Positions 1-12,585 are shown, counted from the first letter of the stretch. The stretch is DNA of 64,000 bases from Sabellastarte sp. h YS-2021 (GCA_964017235.1 OZ024940.1:1178001-1242000); one strand, 5' to 3'. Notes: generated by a model not told the origin, from the letters alone. Program-made: numbers and translations.

Positions 1-155
1 TATAAACAAAGTCGGTAAGTATTCAACACCGATTTCAAAGGAATTTTTAATGAGTTCGACTTCAAAACTGACGCTACTCTCGAAAAGTTAATGAGCAGAT
101 TTCTGTGAATTCAAATTGTTTTAAGATGTTGGTGGTTACTGGTCAAATTTACTTG

Positions 156-398
156 GATTTAGATTTATTTTTGGTTTTACGTCGAGTTCAAGAGCCAGGG
201 TCATATTGCGGCAGGGTAGTTTACAGGTGGAGGAAACCAGTGAATACTAATTGGTCAACATTCTGCACTGTAAACCACCATGGCATTAGCAAGTAAACTA
301 CCCAACTTTCCAACGTGAAGCGCACGGGGCTTCGAAATTCGAACTGGCGACCTCGGAGGCTGAGGGCGAGCACTCTAACCGCTAGACCACCAAGCCCC
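156..398 (-). repeat. SINE, family B (Glu-type tRNA head)
   Basis: Read on the minus strand: head ggggcttggtggtctagcgg with an A box (TGGTCTAGCGG) and a B-box-like GTTCGAATTTC, a body with 'tttacagtgcagaa' and 'ctggtttcctccacctgtaa', and a tail 'acgtaaaaccaaaaataaat' ending in ctaaat repeats. The head resembles tRNA-Glu genes; the body and tail are shared with family A. Confidence 0.8.
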
Positions 399-399
399 C

Positions 400-2330
400 T
401 AGGGGCTAAGCTTAAAGGAAGCGGTGAAAAGATTTTGGGAAAGATTTCAATCACATTCCGGATACAAAAAAAAAAAACCCTAATTATCCCAAATTTTTAA
501 CAGTAACATTTTCAATGGTTTTCGTGGTTAAGCTTTCGGTCTATGAGGCTGCGTGGTTACGATTGGCCCAAAGGTCATATCTATACATATATTTAAAGAA
601 ATGGGTTACTTGGGGGAAATTACTGTACAGAGGAACCTGGGCTGTCTCGCCGGAGGTTTGCACTCCGTGAGTGATACTCTTAATTGTTACATATGAAACC
701 TCAGTACGTTTATATTGGGAAAACAGAAGCATTATCAATTGATATAGACATTTTTGATATGATAGCAAGTTCAGTTTCTCTTTTTCAGCAAACAAATGAC
801 AGATGTAAACAATAGTAATTAATGTAAAGGTTTTCAAAAGTCCTGATGTCAAACTTCTAAAGGACTGTCAAAATACTGGATATAAATAGCAGCCAGTGAG
901 GTTTGACAGTACTAAATAAAGTAAATAAAATAAACAGATTTCAATTGGAAATTATGTCAACTGGAAAAAATAGATTCTGGATAAAAGATCTAAACATTTC
1001 AACATCTAAGAAAGACATTTAAGTTAGTGAGGACGTTTTTTTTTTTTGTTTTTCTCTGCAAATAAAACAAGGATATCTCTCCAGATATCAGATTTTTCAA
1101 CTTACAAGGGATATTTTTAAAGACTGTGACACGATCTCGTCTGGAATTCAACGATTGTTTATAATCGAACATCTTACAGGGCCCAAAACAGGAAGTACGA
1201 GAAAGATGTATACTGAGTAATGTGAATTTAATGTGATATTATTATTATTGTGCAATAACTTGATGGATATTTTACAAGAGAAATGTTTAAGTGTGGGTTT
1301 TTTGTGACAAGAACAGACGGAAAAAATTAAATAAATAAATACAATAAAGGTAAATAACTGAACACTCAAAAACATTCAAACTGGATAAGTTAGTAAACAA
1401 GGAGCATTTCACAGGTAAGGATTTTTAAATTTTATTTGTTAAAATTGACAAAGTTATTAGTTTTTTTTTAAAGTTTGCCTTTAAAATACTAAATGCCAAC
1501 TTTTTAAAAAAAATAATTATGAAATTTTTTTTTTGTAGCAGGAACATTAAGTGGGTCCGAAAAAATGTAATAATTTCTAAATCCTTTGGCAAGGTGCTAG
1601 CCATATTTACAAAATTTTGTGAAGATCTGTCCATTACAACCACAAACAAACAGGTGAACGCATTAAAAAACAATACCTTGTTGAGGTTATAACAATTGTA
1701 GAATTTTTTTTTAGTTTGCAACTAGGGATTCAGAACAGATCTGTACAAAATCTAATGGGATTAAAGTTGAATTTACCAGAAATATTGCCCCATCCCCCAA
1801 CCCTTTTATCTTATTTAATTCAAACTAATATTGAACTTCTACAGAAAATCTTCACACCACCCACTGACATACAAACAGTAGCACAATCCCTGAGGGTGGA
1901 GAAGTCCTAAGATTTTCAGAGGAGGGGGGGATGTTGGGTGGGCCAACATTTCCTGCTGCACTGCAACAAAAATTGTAGTTACGTAATGGCAGAGCATCAC
2001 TTAAGTAATGTCCCAAAAAAATGTCCCAAAAAAATAAATTGACATTGTGTAACAAGGAAAGCACATTGCATAATTTTTTTTTTTTTTTCAAAAAAAAAAA
2101 CCTCGAAAAGTGGGAAAACCTGGAAATTGCACAGATCGTCTAAATATCGTCCACCAAGTCACGTCTAACGCTGGACTTTAAATTGTTTATGTATGTTTTA
2201 GTAAAATTTTGGAATATTTTCACCATGTAGAAGATTCAAATTGACAAAAAAAAACCCCGTCAAATTTGTCGATATCTGACCAGGCTTTGCAATAAAAAAG
2301 TAGCAAACACCGTTCCTTAAGACCCAAGTG
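400..2330. other. AT-rich spacer
   Basis: No exon, RNA gene or recognisable repeat family. Many A and T runs of 8-13 bases. Confidence 0.5.
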
Positions 2331-2338
2331 GTCTTAAT

Positions 2339-2876
2339 TAGGGCTGGAATGATTCTTCGGTTACTCGGAAACAAAACGATTCAGTACAATACTCGAGGCA
2401 AGAAAAGTGAACCGGGTCTTCGAAAACAACTAAACATAGACGTAATATCTACTACAAAATTCAATTTTTTTTTCTTTAAATATACAAATATATTTATATA
2501 TTTTACTAATATAAGGTGTTTTCGTTTTAGTATTTTATATTTTAAGTATTTGCATGCTTTAATTCTTTGTGTAACAATCTTTTATAAGACGGCATTTTAT
2601 TATAACGTATTTCGAAGACGCCTCAAATCTGGCAATATTAAAGATGGTTAAAGTGTCCTATATTTTGAATTATCAATGCGTTTTTTTCTCCCAAAATTCA
2701 ATAAATTATCAAAATTCTTTCCTGTTGTGTGCCTTGTAACCATTTTATAGGTTTTGATATGTCAAAAATATGAAGCAGTTTATTTCGTGGGCGATAATCA
2801 AGCGATTAACCGAGTCCAAGTCCGTTCTTCTAAAACGAGGAATCGAGGCGCATTTTTGGGCTCGCTTGCAGCCCTA
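2339..2876. mobile_element. Short TIR element, hAT-like
   Basis: Ends tagggctggaatgattc and (reverse complement of the right end) tagggctgcaagcgagc. The 8-bp flanks gtcttaat and gaattaat agree at 6 of 8 positions, as for a decayed hAT-type duplication. No transposase frame. Confidence 0.55.
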
Positions 2877-3248
2877 GAATTAATAAGTCTCAAGAGGAAA
2901 TCACTTCATTTAAACCTTCTCTACATAAATGTTACTGATAGGTTGGGAACCAGAGCATTCATAGGTGACCTCTGCCCAATGACCCAACAGCTTCCATATA
3001 TTGCTTCCGAATTGCAACGGTGAAAATTCCCTTTTAAATTATTAAATTCCCAGATCCAGACAGTGGGATCCTGAACTCCACCAGTTATATGTATATATTA
3101 TAATTATATGTCGCTTTTGCCATTGTTGACACTTGACACTGAATATTTTCATCAAAATCAAAATCCGTCCCAAAGGCTCTAAATTAGTTTGCTATAACCC
3201 AGACAGTCGCTGGAAAGGAGGTAAAAAGCCCCCAACCTTTGTGCAAGT

Positions 3249-3358
3249 AAAAATATGCAGGAAAAATCAGTTGGCAATGAAAGTGAAAGTGACTCATATC
3301 GATAAAAATATGCAGAAAAATCAGTTGACAATGAAAGTGAAAGTGACTCATATCGATA
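3249..3358 (+). repeat. 55-bp tandem duplication
   Basis: Two units of 55 bp each contain 'aaaaatatgcag', 'aaaaatcagttg' and 'caatgaaagtgaaagtgact' with only a few differences. Confidence 0.8.
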
Positions 3359-4137
3359 AAGTGTTAAAGCGTGCGCAGAACCGACTTAATATGATAGCCA
3401 CACGTTAACGCCTCTCCAAACTGTTGCTGTGCAGTCGTGCTGTGTAACTCGTATTTCAAAACCTTGCCTCCTCTGCAAGTCTTAATTCGCCACCAACAGC
3501 CCCCCCCCCCCTCTCTTGTGTACATTTCAGTTTTAGGCTTTTTTCCAAACTTTTCGAACACCCTGGATATAATAATAATCATCACATCTCCACGTTGCTG
3601 TCGAAGGCATCCATTTGCTTAATCCCATCAGATCGCACGCCCCACGGTCGTGTTACCCAGACAGGAAGTGGATCATATCACAACGATCCACAAGCGTGAA
3701 AAGTAGGCAATCCCGTCAGCTTGTAGTCCCTACACCCTGCAGACGGAGACGTGTGAACGAGGGCTAAGAAAAACACACACACAGATCGCCAACATGGAAA
3801 CGCACACTATAATTGACTGTACACACAATTTGCCTCTTACAATATAACGCCATAGAGCTTTTTTCTCCCCCTGAAACTGTAAACACAACTGCCATGATAG
3901 ATAGACTTGCCCGCATGATTTGAGATTAGATATAGAAAAACCGACCATATTGTGTGTGTGACAAGTTATTATTTATTTTACTGTTTGACATTAAAAACAA
4001 GGAAGTCAATTACAGTCTGGTTTGGGTTTTATATAATTTTGTTTGTTTGTCTCCGTATTTGGTTATCATTTGGTGTTCTGGCACGGGTCCCAGTGCTAGC
4101 TGCTATATTGATACTGTAAAATATAACTGACAAGATG

Positions 4138-4485
4138 TCTCTGGGTCGATTTGTATCTCTGTCCATCTGTCTGTATGTCTGTCCATCCATCTGTCCCCTC
4201 CTTCTGTCCGTCTGTCTGTATGTCTGTCCATCCATCTGTCCCCCCTTCTGTCCATCTTTCTGTATGTCTGTCCATCCGTCTGTCCCCCCTTCTGTCTGTC
4301 TGACTGTATGCCCATCCATCTGTCCCCCCTTCTGTCCATCTGTTTGTATGTCTGTCCATCCGTCTGTCGCACCTTCTGTCCATGTGTTTGTATGTCTGTC
4401 CATCTGTCTGTCCCACCTTCTGTCCGTCTGTCTGTATGTCTGTCCATCCGTCTTTCCCCCCTTCTGTCTGTCTGCCATCAATCAA
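4138..4485 (+). repeat. CTGT/CCAT-rich minisatellite
   Basis: Six or so imperfect units of about 50-60 bp of the type 'tctgtctgtatgtctgtcca' + 'tccatctgtccccccttctg'. It is strongly strand-asymmetric (C/T on plus). Open frames on both strands come from the lack of stops in the repeat and are not genes. Confidence 0.9.
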
Positions 4486-4489
4486 AAAC

Positions 4490-5560
4490 TGATGAACGCA
4501 TCTTTATGAAGTCTTATATGGTAGTAGGGTCTGACGAGAGGAGGAAGTTGCTTAAATTTTGGGAAAGATCTAGATCCAATCCTGGATACAAGAAAAGTAA
4601 ATAAAAAAAATTTAAAAAAATCCCAAACATTTCAGAAATGTGTACCAGCAGGAGGTTTGCACTTTACGAGTGCTTTCCAGTTAATGGATATTCCAGACTT
4701 ATACACTTATATATCATGCATGTGTATCACCTGACTAGCTTAATGAATATTCTGATTCACATTAGTAAAATAAGTTATTAAAGGTTTATAATTGTTTTAA
4801 TTATTAAATCAGTGAAAAAAATTGTTGTTTTTATTTTTCTTTGTAAACAACTTAGCAAAACTACTTCGACTTTGAAATACATGTACTAATCATAAGGGTC
4901 AAAGTTCATGAAATATTGTACCAACAAATTTACAGCTTTTCAAACATAGTTTCAGTCTTTCATCCACACACACACACAGCCATACACACACGCACGCACG
5001 CGTACGCCATCAACTGGGAAGTACACAAAGAAAGTTGTCATTTTGTAAAAAAAAAAAAAAAAATATTTGTCACTTCCAACTAAAATGCAAAATGAAATTT
5101 CTGGATTCACACACACAAAAAAAAACCATAAATATTCCACATGAATTATGTGAGGACTCTAACAGACCACCGAAGGCCTACGTATGAACGATTTCTGAAA
5201 AGTAATGACCTCCAGTCAGTATTACTGACGTCCAAGGACGTCATGTGATCATTAGATGGTGTTTGGGTTTTTTCGTACCGTGGGTCAGTCCTTACAGATG
5301 AACTGGAACTTGAATTCAGAATTTTTTTTTTTTATTCATTGGCAAAATAACTTGTTTTTTTTTAAATATGTTTTATCAGTTGCAGCAGCAACCACCTACC
5401 ATCCCCAGGAAAAATTTACAAGTTGCAGTTGCACATATATATATATATATACACCAAGACACGATTCCAATATTTTCAGTAAGAATTCACCAGTGTGAAA
5501 ACAACCACTAAGTTTATGCCCTTGTTCCACCAAAGGGCACCTTGTTTCCACCAAAAAAAC
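4490..5560. other. Spacer with simple repeats
   Basis: CA repeats at about 4967-5000, A run at 5048-5063 and an AT run at about 5434-5451. No gene supported. Confidence 0.5.
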
Positions 5561-6130
5561 ACAAAAATGGGCGGGAAAACTGGATTGGTTTCAAGGTCAG
5601 GGATTAAGTACAGATCGTCCTCAGGAAGCCTCAGGACGCCTCAGGCGGCCCCAGACAGTCCCTAACTGGTCTGGCACTAAGAACCGACTAAGCCATTTTT
5701 TCTGGTCGGTTTGAACCACGATCCTGTCCTAGACAAACCGACTGGCTCCCAGGATGCCTCAGGCCTCCTGGGGCTAAGCCCCGACTAACCCACGATTAAG
5801 TCAAGATCCCACAAGGTGTCCTGAGGCGTCCCCAGACCGAGATAGCCGATTCTTGTTTTGCAATGGGACTACGGGTCGCAGGAGGCCTGGGAGTAAGGTA
5901 CTAAGGGTCGGGGACTAAGGGTCGGCGACTAAGGGTCGCAGGCGACAACATAGGACTGAGGAAGCCTGGGACTGGACATTTTGTTTATGGCAGGAAAAAA
6001 TAATCGGTTGGGGTCGGGAGAAATATCAAACATGTTTGATTTTTCACACGGCCTCAACCGACCACAACCGACCCTTACAGGACGCCTGGGACTAAGCAAA
6101 TTTTTGAAACCGACCCCCCAAAACCCTTAA
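5560..6130. repeat. Unclassified repeat-like block with recurring 'ctaagggtcg' and 'gcctcagg'
   Basis: Words such as cctcaggacgcctcagg, ggactaagggtcggcgacta and ccgaccacaaccgacc recur many times within 600 bp in both orientations. It looks like a decayed repetitive element; boundaries and class are unclear. Confidence 0.4.
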
Positions 6131-6615
6131 TCATAACAATTTTGGGGCAAAAAAAAAATCTTCAAAACTTCATATGACCACCGATGTTGGCAAAACAGTC
6201 CAGATTTAAAAAAAAGTAAATAAATAAAATAATTTCACCCGATTATAGTCAGAACTTAAAATTCCGCTGACAGAAATGAAAATCGTGTTTATGTAGCTGT
6301 AAATCAAGAAATAAAGTCTAACAAAACATTTTCAACTTTATTGGTAAAATCGAACATTAAACGCATACATTATTCACTGAGATTAGCACTGCAATTATAG
6401 CAAAAAAACGGAGACGAAAACCTACTCAGGGACACACCGAAAACCTACTCAAGAAACCTACAACAGTAAAGAAAGTTTAGGTGCTGGAGTACAGATCAAA
6501 GTACATCAGAGCAGGTAATTAAACAGAGAGAGATCAACTACTCGGGGGGGGGGGGGGGGGATTTTAAAACACATGTATTGAAAAGTTAGTGTGTATATTA
6601 ATGTACTATTATATA

Positions 6616-6847
6616 GGGGCCATTGTGGCAGAGTGGTAACACTCTCGCCTCCCACCTCTGAGGTCGGGGTTCGATCCCCGTCACGGCCTCAAGTGGGAAA
6701 GCTGGTAGTTGCTTGCCGTTGGTCGGCAGTTTACAGAACAGAACCCTAGCGAACTCTATGTACTGGTTTCCTCCGCCCTTCCAACTACCCGTCGTGATAT
6801 GACCTGTACAGTGTTGAAAGCGACATAAAAGCCCAAATAAATAAATA
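6616..6847 (+). repeat. SINE, family A (tRNA-Gly-type head)
   Basis: Head ggggccattgtggcagagtg with A box TGGCAGAGTGG, cctccca in the anticodon-loop position (CCC, as in tRNA-Gly), B box GGTTCGATCCC, body 'tttacagaacagaaccctag', tail 'gcccaaataaataaat'. Full-length copies are about 230 bp. Confidence 0.85.
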
Positions 6848-8339
6848 GAAATACTTATACTTTTAAATTAGCACATTAGTTCTGAGTTCCCTTTAAAATG
6901 TAAAATACTAACTCACTGTAAAAGAAGTTAACCAAAATATATAGAATCATGATTTTATCAGGATTTTAAGTTCTGTCAAGATATTTTGACAGAATTTTAA
7001 ATTCTGTCAAGAGGTTCGGAATGTGAAAACAACTTGTATGACGTCATAGCCTGGGATTCTTTTTTATGTGTTGAATTTAAAATCCTGTCGACAGAACTTA
7101 GAATGTTATAATTTTAAGTTTAGTAGTCACCTATACAATTCAAGCTGATTTGCTATTAAACTTGGACCTGCAGTAGAAATGGCCTAGCCTGGTCTTCTCT
7201 TTTTAAAAACCGTCTCCGTCTCTCAAACTCAGTACCTTTACTTGCCATATTCATCACTGCATTATAAAAAGGGGGCGGGGGGGGGGGGGGTTAGGGCGAC
7301 TTCTTTGAGATAAACCAATCAAAAACAAGAACCACTGTTGTGGTGTTTATCTCCCACCAGAAATGTAGTCTGGACACGCACACAAAAAAAGGACGCCAAA
7401 ACTCAAACAGCGACAGTTTAAGGGCCATAAATGGCCTTTTCAATACGAGGACCCAGCAGAACTGGTTGTCTTATGCCTCAGGATCAGTAATAATGGAGAA
7501 CTAAAGGAAATATAAGGCCTTTGTAGTGAGACGACCCTCGCCTGACCTTGAGGAAGGGGTCAAAGGTCAAAGTCAGCAATTAGAAAAAGAGTCCGTGATA
7601 TGAAACATGATCTGATGCAAATTTTGTTTTTTTTTTTAAATTAGTGCTATCTTATGCTAGCTTACTGCTGCAATGTTGCACATTTCAGAGCATCTTAATG
7701 ATTTTGAAATAATTGGCTATGGTGGCCATTTTGTTTTTCAAAATACTTTCATGGTCTGTCTTTACATTCTAAAGGTATAGCACCTATGATAAGGGAGGAA
7801 AAAAGGACGTTTTAGTGTGATGACCCCATGTAACCTTGAAGCAGGGATTAAAGGTCAAATGCAATACCTGGAAAAGATTTCCAGGCCATGACGTCATACA
7901 AGTTGTTTTCACATTCCGAACCTCTAGGAGCAATATTAGGGGAGATATAAGACCTTTTTAATAGGAGAACCCTGTTTGACACTAAACAGGTGATACGGCG
8001 GCCATTTTGTTTTTGGAACTAGGCCAAAATTACTATCAGGCTAGCTTTTCCAGCCATATAGCTTTTGTGCACATTTGACGATGCTAGCTGCAGTATTCCA
8101 AGATTCAGAGCATCTTAATGATGTTCAAACCATCCGCTATGGCGGCCATTTTGTCTTTCAAAATGAGGCCACAATTTTACACAGACAAATTTTCATAGCC
8201 ATGAGCATTCCCTGCAGATTTCCTGAAGATTAAGGTTCATCTAAAAACATGACAAACAGACGGAAGGCATTTTATTAAAAACTCCCGACCCGATAAAAAA
8301 AAACCATATGCCTGCTAACCACAGTATTTTATTTTTCAG
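6848..8339. other. Upstream intron or spacer of the 8.34-kb exon
   Basis: Apart from the 37-bp inverted repeat this stretch holds repeated 'ttctgtcaa/ttgacagaa' palindromes (6969-7010, 7081-7100), a poly-G run near 7266-7291 and several 'ggcggccattttgt' repeat fragments (about 7721, 7996, 8143). No exon is supported. Confidence 0.5.
7011..7924. mobile_element. Inverted-repeat unit with perfect 37-bp arms
   Basis: 7011-7047 (gaggttcggaatgtgaaaac...) is the exact reverse complement of 7888-7924. The 840 bp between include the 'ggccattttgtttttcaaaa' and 'gaccttgaggaaggggtcaa' motifs that also mark the 147-bp monomer elements, so this may be a relative. No coding capacity is seen. Confidence 0.55.
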
Positions 8340-8501
8340 ACCTTGAGACTGCCTGCGCGTACAGCTGTCAGGCGCCCGAGCTCAGGCTTCTCCGCAAGAT
8401 GTACCAGCCGGAGGACCTGTCACCCACGGCAACAGCCGCCGGTCAGCTGACCTCGTCTAAATACTCGGACAGCGAGCGGGAAGACATCAACAAGTACCCA
8501 G
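8340..8501 (+). CDS. Internal coding exon of an unidentified gene
   Basis: A 162-bp phase 1-1 exon is bounded by a pyrimidine-rich acceptor (tttatttttcag) and a perfect GTGAGT donor. Two of the three frames are closed by TGA; the open one has phase 1 at both ends and encodes about 54 residues beginning LETACAYSCQAPELRLLRKM and ending SDSEREDINKYPG. The exon is clearly GC-rich (GCGCGT, GCCCGAG, GGACCTGTC) against AT-rich surroundings, and codon third positions favour C and G, as in conserved coding sequence. It contains two cysteines and a polar Ser/Glu/Asp-rich C-terminal half, with no recognisable fold. I do not recognise the family. Flanking exons are not visible, so the neighbouring introns are either large or extend outside the window. 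Confidence 0.75.
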
Positions 8502-8514
8502 GTGAGTTTGGAAA

Positions 8515-9265
8515 GAAAGGAAGAACTGATCTAATCTAACACGCCCATATTGTAAAGAGCAGTCAGAATGGTTGAAAATAAAAGAAAGAACCAAATCTAA
8601 CACACCCGTATTGTATAGTTGGAGTGGTTTGAATAATTAAATAAAAAGCCCAAATGTAACACACTCATATTGTAAAGAGAGTGGTTGAATAAAAGGAAGG
8701 ACCCTAATCTAACATGCCCATCCTGTAAAGAATAGCTGGGATGGCTGAAAAAGAAAAGAAAGATAAAAGAAAGATCCAAATCTAACACACCCGTATTGAA
8801 AAAGCAGGAGAATCAAATTTAGCCCACTCCGGTTATGTAAGCAAAAAGTGTGAAGAGGACTGAATCTAACACACCCGTTATATCAAGAACAGCTGGAATA
8901 ATGTAAAAATAAAAAAGGACCAAATCTAACACACCCGTGTTGTATATCTTAAAGGAAATCCAAACTCTAACACATGAGGAATCTCTCAGACTACAATCTA
9001 ACAGAGTCATATGGTAATCAAAAATAAGAAGAACCAAATCTAACACGCTCGTGTCATACATCCAGTGCAATCGGATAAACCTGTAAACAAAATGACCAAA
9101 AGTTGAACACCCCTACACAATAAAACAAGAAAAGGTGAGATTAATCGGTCAGACGTGTATTAATTTAAGTTCAAAAGAAAGACCAAGTCTAATAGCCCCA
9201 TGTGGTATATCTGTAAAAAAAAAATTATACTTACTGAATCTAACACAGGTGCATTGTATATTGTA
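8515..9265 (+). repeat. Decayed minisatellite in the intron after the 8.34-kb exon
   Basis: About ten imperfect units of roughly 60-85 bp share the core 'aaatctaacacacccgtattgta' (for example near 8594, 8650, 8708, 8778, 8865, 8923, 9037). Spacing and sequence drift strongly between units. It begins only about 15 bp after the GTGAGT donor. Minus-strand open frames here are by-products of the repeat. Confidence 0.75.
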
Positions 9266-10200
9266 TGTCATGAGAGAGCTTAATTCATATTTGACAGAGT
9301 CTCAAATTCAGTTGACAGAATGTACCTCCAATCCTTGTGTTTGAGTTTACTTTTCAGGGGGATCTGAAGTTCTGTTGACAGAAATTTCAAATTCTGTTAA
9401 ATTCATCTATGATGCTGTCAGATTTACGATCTATCACGACAAGAAGCTGAAGTCTGAACCCCTCTGCCTAAATTTCACTCTTTTTGGTCGGTAAACTGCC
9501 GTATAAACCCTCCGCAAAAATGTGTTTATTACGTGAATAGCAAAATAAAAAAAAACCATAGAAACAAGTATAGCCCTCAATAACAGTTGCTCACCCCCCC
9601 CCCCTCCCTCCCCAGTTCCTTAACTATGGGCAAGAGTTGATATAAATTGGTGTCAACTCGTGTGACAAAAGAGCTACAGGTCCAATGGCTTGCCACCGCG
9701 GGGTAGAGGTGACATTAATTCCCGGAGAATTGGCACCCCGGCCTGTACGGCGGGGCCCTTCTGTATTAAGTGGAGTGATTAGTTTGAAGAAAGAGATCGG
9801 AGGGTGGGTGGGTGGGTGGAGGTTAACAAGTTTAGGAAAAAGCCCCTCCCCTCCACTCAGACCCCACCCCTGCTCAAAATGAAGCATGCCCCTCCTCCCC
9901 CCACCTCCCAGACCTTGTCAACAGCGAACGTGCCGCGGAATTAATTTGATTTTCGAGTATGACTGATGTTTGGTGGCTTCATTAGAGCTGATTTCTGTGG
10001 GGGGGGGGGGGGGGGGATAAAGGGGCGGGGGGGTTGGGGGTTAAAGCTTGAAATAATAGATAATATTTCCTTTGATGCAAACACAATTTCAGATGATTCA
10101 CTATAATAGTATTGTAACTTAAATATATACAAAATGTACGATCAAAAAACTACCCCGTATGTTATACACCAATAATTCATCTGCAACTATTATTATTACT
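9266..10200. other. Spacer with homopolymer tracts
   Basis: No gene is supported. Contains a C run at about 9594-9603, a G run at about 9999-10016 and a 'gggtgggtgggtgg' run near 9803. Both ORFs that cross it are GC-rich shadows. Confidence 0.5.
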
Positions 10201-10204
10201 ATTA

Positions 10205-10345
10205 TTATGTATTTATACTCAGCGCAATATCTCCATATACTACAGGACTCAAAGCGCTATTTAACCCATCCGACTGTACAGGTACAGCCCCCCAACTCAC
10301 AAGTAACTGACATTCCCCCCTAACTGGAAGATACCCGAAATGTCT
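10205..10345 (-). repeat. SINE, family C, tail/body fragment
   Basis: 'tatttatactcagcgcaata', 'ggactcaaagcgctatttaa' and 'cccaactcacaagtaactga' match the 39.4- and 42.4-kb copies; the tRNA-like head is missing. Confidence 0.7.
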
Positions 10346-10951
10346 CCACTTCCATATTTGGCCAATCCCTACCCATGTAATAAAATTCATTAAGAATCCC
10401 TTCAGTACTTTTGGGAATTGTCTCATTGACACAGACGAACAGACAAATTGCCACCCCAAAAAACATAATCTCCTCGTGGAGTTTGTCATAATTGACGAAA
10501 TGTTGTCGGCGTTTATGAAATTGATGAAGAGTTTTTCGCCAAACGTCTCATGGGGGGGGGGGGGCTCTTAAGCCTTACTGGATTAGGAGATGAAGCGGCC
10601 CTTGGATTGTTGCCGCCGCCCGCCTGCCCACCCACCCAATTTGGGGGAGAGGACGCTGTTTATCCCCGAGAAATTAATTGTCTGGAATTTGTTAACGAGC
10701 AAAGGTCGTCACCGACTCAGATTGCCTTACCATAAAGCAGTAAATTTGGTGGAAATTATCACGCATTTTGCCGCTTTTATAATTGCTGCTAAAATAGCAA
10801 GCAGACAGAAATCAAAAGCAATTACTAAGTAGGGGTTTTTTTTGGGTTTTTTTTGGGGGGGGGATGTGCAGAATCTGATCCGGGTCTTTCTCTAAATGAA
10901 AACATCTCTTTCCTTCTCCATGTATCAAGTTCTGCTCATGTTTCTGGAGTA

Positions 10952-11188
10952 GATTTAGATTTAGATTTGTTGTTTTACGTCGCATTCAACAGCCAGGGTA
11001 ATATTGCAACGGGGAGTTTTACAGGTGGAGGAAACCAGTGCATACTGCACTGTAAACCACCGGGCATTGGCAAGTAACTACCAACTTTCCAACACGAAGC
11101 GCCAGGCCCGAGATTTGAACCGGCGACATCAGAGGTTGGAGGTGAGAACTCTAGCCGCTACACCACCGACCCCCCCCCCCCCCCCCCC
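10952..11188 (-). repeat. SINE, family B, with 12-bp target duplication
   Basis: Flanked by gtttctggagta at 10940-10951 and 11189-11200. The tail (ctaaatctaaatct on the minus strand) is at the low-coordinate end. The head end carries a C run (about 11170-11188) on the plus strand, that is, a G run at the element's 5' end. Confidence 0.85.
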
Positions 11189-11320
11189 GTTTCTGGAGTA
11201 ATTAAGCACACAAACCAACAGACAAACTGCTGCGCTCGAAAACAGAGCCTCTTTGTGTAGGTTTTTAAATTATTTTGAGATTTAATCAATCCTAGATTAA
11301 TCCCTGATTTACTTTTTTTT

Positions 11321-11545
11321 TGAGATTTAACTTCGCTTTCGACACTGTACAGGCCATATCACGACGGGTAGTTTTGTGGGGCGGAGGAAACCAGTACATA
11401 CAGTTGGTGTGTCAAGGTTTCTGTACTATAAACTGCCGACCATCGGAAAGGTAACTACTAACTTTCACACATAGGGATCTGCGGTTTGAACCGGCGACCT
11501 CAGAGGTGGGAGGCGAGTGTGTTACCACTGCCCCACCATGGCCCT
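11321..11545 (-). repeat. SINE, family A
   Basis: Reverse orientation: 'ctttcgacactgtacaggcc', 'gggcggaggaaaccagtaca' and a head ending 'ccccaccatggccc'. Tail is decayed to 'ttgagatttaac'. Confidence 0.8.
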
Positions 11546-12195
11546 CTATAGATTAATCCTGGAATCGTGTCCTGTTAAATGAAATCAATCGGTATTGACC
11601 CTCCTCCAACGTTGTTCATTAATAGATTCAATTTTCGTCCCTAGGGGTACTAATGTGATATTAATGGCAGATTTCATCAAAGATGAATCTCATTTCTGCT
11701 GCTAATCAAAAGTAAAAGAACGATTGCAAGGGTCATTGTCTGATCTAATTGATAAAACAAACGCTCCATTATTTCTGTGTAATTGACTGTAATGTAACCT
11801 TCCGGCTTAAAGTCGGATTCACACTCTCCTGATAAGGTGGCAACCCCCCCCCTCCCCCCGCAACGGCCTGGGATCATAAAATCCTGTCTTTAAACTTTGA
11901 TGGATGTGGTCAGTGTACTGGCCTCCCAATTGTAAACGTCTGGGTTCAAACCACAGTCCGAAGTGTGATTTAGTTGGTAACTTCAATGCCTTTGGGTTTT
12001 TTTGTTCATTCAGTGCAAATATTTGGACAGCAACTTATATGCACTGCATTCCTGCACTCCCCCCCCCCCCCCAAACTACTTGTTATGGTATGAACTCTTA
12101 CATATCGGTGGTCGGACCGGTTGCAAAAGTGATCAGGGGCGATGCATTTTTTTTGGGGGGGGTGAGTTGAAGGGCGACCATTACAGATAAAAAAG

Positions 12196-12585
12196 TAGGG
12201 CTGTGACGGGTGCTGAAAAACAGCATCGAGTACTCGCCCTCTGACAACCGGCCCGAATTCGAGTAACCGCGAGATTTAGTACCTATCATTAGAAGTCTTC
12301 TGTAAACAAATAGTCCTTTCCGGAAACAAAACTTTTGAAGAAAGACGTCTTCTATTTGACCAGATATTATAGAATATGGAGTGGATTATAGATTTTCAAG
12401 TGAACACAACAGCTTTAATTGATTTTCCGTGACGGAAACGCTCAAATTTAGCATATTTTACACAAACGTTTCATTTCGTTGGCGATAATACAATACCTTT
12501 TGAGGAACCGAGTACTGAAAATGGACTCGAGTACTAGCAATGATCGACTTGTCTATCGAGGTTCGAGTAACCGTTCACAGCCTTA
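12196..12585. mobile_element. Short TIR element, hAT-like
   Basis: Left end tagggctgtgacgggt; reverse complement of the right end taaggctgtgaacggtt. Internal 'cgagtactcg' and 'actcgagtac' elements recall the 2.3-kb copy. Non-coding. Confidence 0.55.

Noticed and set aside
4029-4509. Long ORFs on both strands over the CTGT-rich repeat
   Set aside because: They exist because the tandem repeat lacks stop codons; composition is pure repeat translation.
8597-9070. Minus-strand ORFs after the 8.34-kb exon
   Set aside because: They are translations of the minisatellite core and carry its period.
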